Shown here: piece by piece, positions 12,656-23,600 of the stretch
Layout of the letters: each line of letters begins with the position of its first letter
Position numbering within the stretch: position 1 is the stretch's first letter
Assembly (NCBI GenBank): GCA_026874595.1
Contig: CM049318.1
Location: 4,417,741 to 4,481,740 of the forward strand
Reading direction: 5' to 3'
Length of the DNA stretch: 64,000 bases
Origin: Sipunculus nudus
Lineage: Eukaryota > Annelida > Sipuncula > Golfingiida > Sipunculidae
Program-made: the position numbers and the translations under genes
Notes under the pieces: model-generated
Databases searched by the model: none
The model's input: the letters and a program-made list of their open reading frames with translations, nothing else
Told to the model about the DNA's origin: nothing

Positions 12656-14698
12656 ATATTTTCATCGTGAAATGTATGCTGAATGATTGCGTCGATATTA
12701 AAAAAACTTGGCCCATTATATGTATACCTATATTTAAGTGGCTCAAAATTATTAGGCGATGAACGAATTTTTTTACACCTGTAGAACAGACTTCATCACA
12801 AATCCGATAGATGGCACTGCATGTTCACTCAAGGATGCACTGGCGAAGTTTTTGAGAGAGATGGTCCTGAGATAGCCTCTGTGAAAAATAATGTTAGATT
12901 TATAACATTTATGACAATTCAGTGTGGCAATTGTCACATGCAACATCACATTTTTACAATATTAAATGCATAACTGAAACGTTAATAAGTGAAACATAAG
13001 AAAACCATAATGAGATTGATATTATTAATCCCCACCCCCCTCCACACCGAAACAAATTTGTCCTATTGAAATCACCAGTTGTTAAATTTAATTTTTAAAT
13101 GCTGACCGTGAAGAACATTCGTTATAACAATAGCGCGCTCTACAAGTAATGTTATACTGTAGTTGCCTTTTTTATTAGGGTTTTAAATTCGCGAAAGGAG
13201 ACTGATCGGGAAAATAAAAAACTTCATGAATAAGAGATCCGAACGTAGAAAGCAAGGTGAAAGGTGAAAGGTGAAAGGTAAGAGATTAATATTATGAATA
13301 ATAACAGATCTTGTATGTTCAAAGATTGCTGTTATAAATGATATCAGATCTTCAAATTATCTCCCATCAATGAACAATAAATATCACTCGGTCGCTAATC
13401 CCTTAGGTCCCGTGCAGTTTCTAAGCTTTTTGGCACATATCGTTTGATTAAATTAATTCATAAAATGTTGGTTATTTTCTGTGTAGGTCTTTTGTTTGGT
13501 GAGAGCGCGAACATGGAAACCCCCGCGAAACACTAAAAAATTAAAACTCATGAAATGAAAACCCTGCGAATATGAAACCACCCACTGTAGTAACAACTCA
13601 ATTTTATTATGCATGACAGGAACGAATGATAATATTAAACTACTGCCAAAAAAAAACACACTTTCTGCCGTGACCGTCACGCAGTATTTACTGCGTCTGT
13701 GTTGATTAATACAAGGTGGAAAATTTTCCGCTGAACGGCTTTGTTTCAGGAATCCCAGATGGCGCTCCAACCAGTTGCTGAAGTGACACATACTTTCCAC
13801 TTGATTATTAACATGGAGATTACACTGGATTACACTGGATCTTTGTGATTTGTGGGTAGATCTTTCGTCTCCCAGGGTACGGCTTTGGCAAGAGAAAGTA
13901 CAACTGCAGTCAGGAAAACAGCAATGATATTGATATTTTTAGGTTACTTTTTGTTAAAAATAATTTTTCTTGATGACACGTTTTAATTTAGTTTGCGCCT
14001 ACTTCTAACAGACTCTGATCAGATCCCATGAATAGGATTTCTACACGTCATGACATTATATATACGATTGATAAGCCTTCAGGCGGCAAGTTCTGCTGGA
14101 TATTCAATATACTAGTAGTAATAATAACTACGAGTATTTTGTCATATTTGAGTCATATTTGTTTTTGCTCTTAACGGAGAGGATATATCTCAGTTATTAG
14201 CATTACACTGAAAAAAAATATTTTCTTGTAAAGATTAATTTTCTTGCTCCATTCCCTAAAAGTTTTCTACTATTGGACAAATGTCTCAAGGCGAGAATTT
14301 TTTTTTTTTTGTGGTTAAATAAATAATTGTTCTGTGCCAGGAATTTTTTCTTCTGATGATATCGTATTTCTTGCTATCAGAACAGATTTTGCAAGAAATA
14401 ACACCTTGGGAAAGATATTATGAAGAAGGAACTTTGTTTCTTTGGATAGGAAAATATATCTTGTCTTAACGAATTCTAAATATGTTTTCTTGACTTTAAG
14501 CATGCTGCCTATAAATCAAGAAAAAATATCTTAAGGATTTCTAGTTAACAAAAATTGTTGTTTCTTTGAATAGGAAATATAATCTTTTCAAGAAAATTAT
14601 TGTTGGTAGTGTACGTTCGATCTGTTTCACGGAGAGATCCGACCAGCATTCCGGTACTATGTATCTCTCAACTTCGTTTGTTTAGCCATTTGCAGGAA
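12656..14698. other. Non-coding sequence
   Basis: This contains a short AAGGTG tandem at 13256-13279 and AT-rich spacer. A moderately open minus-strand stretch at 13453-13800 shows no recognised domain. I see no gene. Confidence 0.35.
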
Positions 14699-15060
14699 CA
14701 TTACATCAGATGACAGCACCATCAGCCGACGACAAACCACCAGATCAAACCACCAGACTCCTGTGTTAGTTTTGCGAGACATTGCACCGTTTAACAAAGT
14801 TCATAGGAGACATTGCATGGCAAACATATCCAATGTGTGTTCGGCCAGTTTATTACATCAGATCACAAATCCTCACCGTCAGCCATAAGCCGACGACAAA
14901 CCACCAGATCAAACCACCAGACTCCTACGTTAGTTTTACGAGACATTGCACCGTTTAACAAAGTTTAAAGGAAACATTGCATGGCAAACATATCCAATGT
15001 GTGTTCGGCCAGTTCATTACATCAGATCATAACTCCTCGCCGTCATTTCGATTTAACGCA
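14699..15060 (+). repeat. Tandem repeat of about 155-165 bp, two units plus a start
   Basis: Units begin at TTACATCAGATxACA near 14701, 14853 and 15017. The first two share GCCGACGACAAACCACCAG, GACATTGCACCGTTTAAC, and GCATGGCAAACATATCC followed by AATGTGTGTTCGGCCAG. The second unit is about 12 bp longer near its start. The third is cut off after the first ~25 bp and runs into the GACATTGCAACGCC-type array. Confidence 0.85.
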
Positions 15061-15109
15061 AATATCAGTCCCTCTTGCCCCTTTTTACTTCAGACATTAC
15101 TTCACATTT

Positions 15110-15560
15110 TCCGTTATGGCTGCATTAGAGAATCTCTCCGTTATGGGGACATCGCGACCCCTTTCCAGTATGTATGTGTACCGGGACAGTGCAATGCCTT
15201 TCCTGCATATCTGTGCAATAAAGACATTGCAACGCCTCATGTAACGAAGACATCGCGACGCCTTCCAAGTAAGTCTGTAAAACGGGACATTGCAACGACT
15301 TTTACAGCTTGTCTGTGAACCGGAGACATTGCAGCGCCTTTTCAGTACGTCCGTGTTACGGACACATCGCGACGCCTTCCTAGTATGTCTGTGTATCGGA
15401 GACATTGTAAAACATTTTCCAGTATGTCTGTTAAACGAAGACATTGCAACGCCTATCCAGTATAACTGTGTATGGAGACACTGTAACGCCTTTCCAGTAC
15501 TGAGTAATGTACCTCTCTGATACTGAGGACAGTGTACTATGTCTGTGTAACGTAGACAAG
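15110..15560 (+). repeat. Degenerate minisatellite (GACATTGCAACGCCTTTCC type)
   Basis: Units of roughly 35-60 bp share GACATTGCAACGCC followed by TTTCCAGTATGTCTGTG and a variant of TAACG. About nine copies are seen, with substitutions and length changes. Apparent open frames through it on both strands come from the repeat, not a gene. Confidence 0.75.
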
Positions 15561-16974
15561 AAAGTACCTCTCCTTTCGTCTGTGTAATGAAACATTATCA
15601 GATAGTAAATTGCCCCATTGCGATGAAATCATTGGTGAAACTGTATGCTCATTGTTTTAAATCATCACACCCCTTCTTTATATAGCACAGTATAGCCGTT
15701 TCAAGAACACGTCCAGCGCATCTTAGGGGTCCAAAAGAAAACATAACATCACCTTATGTTACTTCTGTTTAACAGTTGTACCACCGTTCCTCCGTCCGTT
15801 TTGTTTATTCAGCTGATGTCCTGCATCTCCTGTATCCTGTTCATTAAAAGTAACATCTAAAACCTTTTTTCCTGTAACAACAAAGCCCCGTACCAACTCT
15901 CAATTCTGTAGTTAACTACAACGTCACATGGCCTGTCCGTTTTGTCTGTTCAACAACGACATCACGTGGACGTTTTTGTTGGAGTTAGTGTTGTTTTCCG
16001 ATAGGAACTGAGTAGTTGCGCCGATGCCCCGCGTTTCGTACATACCGAAATGCCTGTGAACCGACCGTCGTAGATGAGTGATAACCTGTAAGACAGCGAC
16101 ATCTTTCGGTGAGACTTTAAATTATTAAATCTGTGCTCAACATTCATTTGTCGGTGAATTAAGTCTCGGTAACTAATTACTGATACACCAAATAATTTGT
16201 TACTAAACTGTCTGCAGGTATGCAAAGCTACTAATATTTTAGGTTAGTTTATATATTTATCAATAAATTGTTAGTAATATGCAATAAATCATCATATTTT
16301 CACAGGTTGTGTTGAAATAATATTTTTTTGCCGTAATTTATACTTTTTTATTGAATCATACACCTATAATATCCTATAATGCCTATATCTACCATTATAA
16401 CCTAAAACACAAAACAACGACCACCAAGAAGGGGGCAGGGTGTTATATTTACGGCTCTCTAACCGTCACGCTGTTAGTTATGTGCCAGGAGTGAGTGTAC
16501 GTATATATATATATATACATATATAATGGAAGTAAATAAAGAAATGATGAGTTTAAATTGTACCTACCTCCCCATTCAGCAAACAGAAAATCAGAGATAC
16601 AAAAAATCCCTACAACAAACATACAAATCCTTCAATAACAGGAAAATTTAACAATAAAATTTAGCAGTACTTTGTTTATTAAGTGCAGGATTATCTTCAT
16701 ATTTTACCAAAACCTCCCTGAAGAAAGGATCGAAGGGCCCGTTACTATTGATTTACTTTAATTCAACAGCAGCGGATACAATGAATCAACAGTTTGACAA
16801 AATTCTCATAGAATTGGAAAAACACTCGGACAATTCATCAAGTTACCTTAAATTATTAAATGAGAGTAAATTTATAAAATTTATGTTAAATTAAATGTTG
16901 GCAAATGCTGATCTGTGCAGTAAAATCAGTGATGCAAGTTCAGTCTCTTGATGTCGCCAATAATGGGTACATGT
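15561..16974. other. Non-coding sequence
   Basis: This is AT-rich with a short TA tract at about 16503-16527. No exon with family similarity was seen; this is where a TM7 exon could have lain, but none was found. Confidence 0.35.
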
Positions 16975-17468
16975 ATAAGTACATTACAAGTGCAATGGGT
17001 GATTATAAGTATATTACCAATGCAATGGGTGATTATAAGTTGGTAACAAGTGCAATTGGTAATTATAAGTACATTGCAAGTTCAATGTGTGATAATTTGT
17101 ACATTACAAGTGCAATGGGGAAATATAAGTACATTAAAAGTGCAATGGGTAATAATAAGTAATTTACAAATTCAATGGGTAATTAAAAATACATTACAAG
17201 TGCAATTGGTATTTATAAGTACATTACAAGTGCAATGGGTAATTATAAGTAAATTACAAATGCAATGGGTAATTATAAGTACATAGCAAAAGCAATGGGT
17301 AATAATAAGTTCACTACAAATGCAATGGGTAATTATAAGTACATTACAAGTGCAATGGGTAATTATAAGTAAATTAAAAGTGCAATGTGTAATAATGTAA
17401 TAAGTGCTATAGAGAAATATTACAAGTGCAATGGGTAATTATATGATCATTACAAGTGCAGTAAGTAC
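16975..17468 (-). repeat. 30-bp minisatellite abutting the TM6 splice donor
   Basis: About sixteen units of 30 bp occur here. On the gene's sense strand the unit is GTACTTATAATTACC followed by CATTGCACTTGTAAT. Most units keep an exact 30-bp spacing. The first, partial unit starts at the donor of the TM6 exon (gtactta followed by CTGCACTTGTAATG). The donor core GTACTTA recurs exactly in about six later units. Since 30 is divisible by three, the array gives a spurious open frame on the plus strand. Confidence 0.92.
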
Positions 17469-17604
17469 CTGTGAGAATATAAGGACCCCTGATAGGATGT
17501 CGTAAACCTTGTATCCCGCGGCGAGCGGTGATGGCCGGTACATGATGGCGAACAGCTGAAGACCGAACAACGGCACCAGTATAAACGTGGCCTTAAAGGC
17601 CCGT
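17469..17604 (-). CDS. Receptor exon: TM6 and ECL3
   Basis: This 136-nt exon has acceptor tattctcgttacag and donor gtactta. After one base completing a split codon it reads RAFKATFILVPLFGLQLF, the conserved end of ICL3 and TM6 with the LVPLFG kink motif. It continues AIMYRPSPLAAGYKVYDI and ends LIFSQ at the start of TM7. The RPS...YKVYD loop resembles calcitonin-receptor ECL3. The donor core GTACTTA is repeated through the minisatellite that starts at this splice site and runs to 16975. The next exon (TM7, phase 0) was not found between 1 and 17468. Confidence 0.93.
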
Positions 17605-20600
17605 CTGTAACGAGAATAGATAATGAAATATCTGAAAAATCTTATATTTGGTAATATTAATTTTATTCGCAGTGATTATTTTTATAATAATAAATGTCCA
17701 ATCTTATTGCAGTCAATGTAGATTGACTGGCAATTTAGGAATAAGAATCCGATAAGCTGTCTGTCCCCTTCAGCGAATGATTTTTATCTTTTTTATGAAA
17801 CATTCTAAAAAAATATTCCCAACACCCTTTTCAAGCATTCAGACAGTTTTCCGCAATGAGAGAAACTATGGACGTTACTTGTTAGACTCAGTTCTTATCA
17901 ATTAAATGCTAACGCAGCAGTGTGTATGTGGCATTTTTACATTGAGTCCCGTATCTGTTGAATCCCGTATCTGTCTCGTATGCTTGTTTGAATGCCATTT
18001 TGAATTTACAGCAGGTAAAACGTGCAATTTAGTCATAAAAGACGTGTCAAGTGATACCTAAAGCAGAAACCTAAGACTTCTCTAGCATAAGAAGTGACCG
18101 AGTTAAAAACGTTTATGCTTAAACTCGCCTATTCTCGTGTGACTTCAAACTTTATGAGATTTAACGAGACTTACGACTGTGTCTAGTTAAATTATACCCT
18201 ATGCTGAAAACCAGACACGGATATAAAAAAAAGTGACAGAGGCAGAAAAATTAGGCTCGATATTTTAAATTATAATAAATTTTACCCAAAAATATGTAAA
18301 CATGGTTACTACAGAGCGAGAGCGAAATTGTTTTGAAACGAAAGATCGACAGATCATGCCCTGACCAGACAGCCATTCTCTGACTGCAAAGATCAGTCCC
18401 TTTTTATTTTGGCCTATGTTTATATATCGCTTAATTGGAATGGACATCTGATAACGTATATTCAGAAACAAATTTTTTAGCATTTTTACGATTGACAAAG
18501 AGTTTATTAAAAAGACACAGCTACACAAATATGTTCTCCGAACTCGTCCCCCGTTTCCCATCCTACCTATTTAACCGTCTAGCATGAAAGCGGGATTCAG
18601 AGGATTATTTGGGACCATGAGGGTCTGATATATAATATGTGATTTCACGAGTGAGCTGTTAATATACAGGTGACAGTTCTGGCACGAAAAGGATGACATA
18701 TTTAATAGCTAGTAGCTGATGGCTTGTTATCACGTAGCGACCATTATATACAGTTCATGTACTGGCACCGCCATTTTGAACTACAATATGACGTATACTT
18801 AGGGTCAATCTTGATGAGGGGGGTATTATTTTTTTTTCATTTTTTTTAAATCTGACACTCTAACCCCTGAATTTATGTACCGTCATAAAAAACTCAGAAA
18901 ATATTTTTTTCCAATTTTGTTCTTTCAAGTGTAACCCCTCTGTACACCCCCTTTGAAGTTTGCATAAAATATAAAAATATTTTTTTTTATTTTTTTTTTA
19001 AATATTCTTCAACTCCTTCGTCCAATGGGCTTCAAATAGTTTGAAGTTGTGTAAAATATACTGACATGATCATATTAACCAGTGTTGATGTATTTTTACC
19101 ATATTTCATTAATATAATTAGCGAATAACCCAAGCTTCTAAATGTGAAAAAAATAGTGCAAGTGAAGAAATGAAGCTAATATAACCATATCGTTATGTGC
19201 CATATTGATATTATCAACACATATACTGGTATGCTGCTGTAAAAAACTAAACTATAGCAGCTTCCGAGTCTGAATAAGATGTTCAACACACTGCTGTTGA
19301 ATCATTTTGGAATTGTGTGAAGACGGAAATGCTGTCACAAAGAAGTATAGGCTCTACAAATCCTTTATGTTACGATTACCGCCTCCTTGTCCAATCGTTA
19401 TCATGGAGGCATGGTTTGGTTAGTCAACACTTTTGTTCTATAGCCTAGTCTTGCAGTGAAAATGTTTATAACAGAACAGAAACATATGTCAAACAGAAAA
19501 ATACACAAAATATATTCCGCTTGTAAAAATTTCCTTTCAGGACACACAGACTCATGGTTAATGCCCATACTTTTGCAGATGGGAATCATTTTTCATGTAT
19601 AACTATAACATATATGGACTATTTCTCACTCACAAAATCCCATACTGGTTGAACTTGTAGGAAGATTTGTATCAACTCTGCTGATATCTGTATTAGGAAA
19701 TATTGATAAACTGGTTCTTTCAGCTGAAGAAAATTAGGCAAAGAAATATGGTAACTCCACACTGTAGGTCAAAGTACAAGGTGTTTCTTCAGAGAAAACA
19801 TGGCTTTAAACAAGGGTTATCTGTTAGAGTATTGCCCTTGCATCCAGTTATGCCTGGCGAATCCTGTATGAAACCTCATATAATTAATAATGGCCTATAT
19901 TCTATGAGCTTTGTAATTGTAAACGCCTTGACAGCCAGACTCTTCTGAGTCTTAATCGCTGCTGCAGTAAAATTGATTAAGGCGTCGTAAATTGAAAATA
20001 ATATATATCATGTACATATACATTCCTGTTACTAATCCTACATTTGAACAAAATTTGCCCAAGTTTCACAAAAATATTTCCATTTTAAGTTTATAAAGAA
20101 TTACATTTTCAATGATTAATCAATATATTGCTTTGAAATTTGCTTTGCTTATCCATCTTAGACAGATTTATCTTTTGTACATGAGCAACCTATAATTAAT
20201 AATGGATTTGTGTAGAGATTCACAGTTTACATTCAAGTGACATTTTTCACTCTGAAGTAATTTGTCTGACTTTGAAAACAAAACTGATACAGAGTTTATT
20301 CGACATTATCATTTCCTGGTCATCATTCAAAGGTTTGACAAAATCAGGCAAAATAGTTCTTATAAAAAGGACTTATCACATGTGAAATTGTACTTTTCGC
20401 GGTCTATTTAAAGAAAAAAAAATCATGCATTTTTTGTTTGATTAATGCTTTGACTGAAGATATTTTTCGCTTTGTCGAGCAGCTACAGATCTCTGAAACG
20501 ACAGAGCTTCGAGACGAAAGCCATTTTATACTTGCAGTTTCTGGCTTTCGTCTCGGAGATCTTTCGTTTCACTGATGTTTGATTAATGCTTGGATCACCT

Positions 20601-23600
20601 GATAATTTTTAGAGAGGGTGATAGACTGGTAAAATGTGAGATCTAGCACAAACCCGGGCAGGAGAAAGAAAACAAAAAAACCCCACAAAATATGAAACTT
20701 TTTTGATGGTTTTGCATACAGGGAAACATGAGAAAATCCACACACAAACAATGGGACCAAAATATTAATATAGTATAGTTATAAACTCATCAACCACTGT
20801 GAGCCTTGTATCCTTACAAGGGTTAGGTTTGATTTTCACGACTTCACGACCTTCATAGGCATGTTAACAGGGGGAGGAGTCACACTACTTTAAAAATAAA
20901 AAAATATATATTATTTTCCTAAATATCTCCACCAGGCTAATATTTCAAAGGGGTTAACACATGACGTTAGTATTCTTCCATAATAAAGGCACTTAGCTCA
21001 TTCTGAATGGATCTATCTATAATTACTGGGTAACTAGGATTTACCAAATTAGTGTACTTTGTTTTGGACCTTGAGTTTCTTGGTTATATACAATGGGTCC
21101 GTTCGGATGTAACAAACCTATAGATAATGGGTTCGTTCGACTGTAACTTACCTATTGCAAATGAGTCCGTTGGCATGTAACTTACCTATAACTAGTTAAT
21201 AAGTCCGTTCGGATGTAACTTACCTATAGTTAATAAGTCCGTTCGGATGTAACTTACCTATAGAAAATGGGTCCGTTCGAATGTAACTGGCCTATAGATA
21301 ATGGGTCCGTTCGGATGTAATATACCTATAGATGATGGGTCCGTTCGAATGTAACTTACCTATAGAAAATGATTTCGTTCGAATGTATTTTACCTATAGA
21401 TAAATGGTCCGTTCGGATGTAACTAACCTATTGAAAATCGGTCATTACGAATGTAACTTACCTATAAAAATGGGTCCGTTCGGATGTAGCTTACCTATAT
21501 ATGATGGGTTCGTTGTGGGCTACCCATAGTCACTTCGGATGTGATTCACCCGTAGTTTCTGGGCTCGTTCGGATGTGAACAACGAATTATTTTTTTGGGT
21601 TAGTTTAGAATGGATTAATCTAAAGCTACTATATGTGCCCTCATGTCATGCGGATGTGACCTTCAGAGCTCTGCCAATAATTACTATTTTTGTTTGGATG
21701 AGATTGAAAAACAAACACGGGGCTATTCGGATGGGACTTACCTATAGTTACTGGGCTCGTTCGGATGTGTTTGTAGCTGCGTTAGTAAAATTCTCAAGAT
21801 GTTACACAGGAATACCAAGTTTATCTGAAAAGAATTGGATACGTGTTATAAAACCTTGCATACGGTCGATAATGTTATTAACCAAAAGTCCGAAGTAAGG
21901 ACAGAGTCAAGCCCGCACGCAATGGAATTTCTAAGTTTAATTGACAATAAGACCCGTGAAGCCGTTTAACCGTTAAATCTAATCAAAATGTCTTCGAGGG
22001 GAGTTATTTAAGTAGCTGTTCACATACTTCAATATATTTAATCTAAATTCACTGGTTTATATAGAAATCTCTCCCTATTAATTAACTCTGTCTTTTTCTT
22101 TTATTTTCTCTTTTCAGACACCTAATTATTCCTAATGATCAAACGGATTTCATGCGAGCCACAGATGTTCAGCTTCAAAGATACGTTAAAAAATCCGCCC
22201 ATCATTGGTGAAGGGAAATCTCTCAGATTGCACCTGTGTCCGTGAATGTTGTAAGCGGCACTTCGAGACGAATAACGACGCCGCATTAAATCTCAATTAT
22301 TCAAAGCACCAGAACGAGGCGGGGATCGTGTGTTTTCCAAATAATACATCGCTGAGTACATCAGTTTCACGCGCAAGGTATACTGGGAATTGCTCTCAGG
22401 GGTCGCACGTCATGGCGTAAAGATTTTCCCGATAATGGTCATGTTAATATAAACTGTGGACGATACTTGAACGGTTGCTGGCAATTGTGTATACTACATA
22501 CTAACGACTGTTTCTGTCCACAAATTTAGTTTATCTCATTACTAAATCTACCAGACTGTGTTGGGTCCGCCTACAAACCATCTGAGGTAGAATTAAATGA
22601 TCGAATTTAGCGGTGGCAAAAGGATGAGGGCACATAAAGTCATGTTTAAAGTGCCCGTTACACTGTCCAGTGTCACTGGTTAAGTTAGTAAAACATGACC
22701 CACAGACGTAATGTAGTCATACACCAAGCGGACCAGACGGTTTACAATTTATCATTACTGCATTGAGCATTTGTTCATTTATTTACTATAAACGTATATC
22801 ACTTATATAGAAAATATTACTGAAACAACTGAATACGTTTGAAAAGTTTGGTTCCCTCATGAGAGGTCACGATACATTCGTCTGGACTATACACACCACT
22901 ATGACGACAGGGGTTATTTAATGATGAGTTGCAGATGTTTCTCTAGATTTGTAGCATTAAGCCCCGTTCCCACTTTCACGAATTTGACGCCGAATCGCCA
23001 CGATGTTGAATTCGTGGCGACTCGTGGCCAATCGGCCTGTCGAGTGATAAAAATTCCATCACGACCACGATATTGTACGAAAGGAGTACGATGCCAGTAC
23101 GATTGGCTACGACAGTGACACGAAGCCAGCACGATATGACACGACACTTTTAAGAACGTTCACGGCTCCGTGACGATGTCTAAGATACTGGTACGATATT
23201 TCCACGATTAATCTGCGACCTGTGGACGATACTCCTACGATCATTCAACATGTCTCATTTGATTTGAGTAATGAGACAATTACGACTTATTTATGTGGTG
23301 GCAAATACGACGTTAACTTCTTTAAGACCAAGTAGACGACCGTCTTAATCGGATGTAAAATATCTGTATTCTCAAAATATTGGTTAAAATATCTTATTGA
23401 TTCAGCTCTCAATGTGATATAAGATTCTGTGTTAGGCTGTGTTAGGCTGTGTTAGGCTCAGTTTATTCTCCCAAAGTAAAATAGGAAATTCATAATTTAT
23501 CATATTGACCATATGTTTAAGTATGACGAAACTGTATAATATATTCAGCTTCTTTAAACTGTTTTGGTTCAAATTTATTTTCTCAACCAATATCCACGAT

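Noticed and set aside
14977-15520. Open frames on both strands
   Set aside because: They lie inside tandem repeats and encode repeat-derived peptides without a known domain.
16905-17286. Open frames of repeated 10-residue units
   Set aside because: They come from a 30-bp minisatellite, whose period is a multiple of three and so stays open by construction.
18265-18561. Minus-strand open stretch with FLINSLSIVKMLKN, considered as TM5/ICL3
   Set aside because: It recalls TM5 but lacks the ECL2 Cys-Trp, the Gly-Pro and the usual Arg after TM5. No donor fits the phase needed by the TM6 exon, and its base use is unlike the other receptor exons.
22560-22605. Minus-strand WFVGGPNTV after a good acceptor, considered as TM5
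   Set aside because: The frame meets a stop after 10 residues, and the Cys-Trp and the hydrophobic helix are absent.
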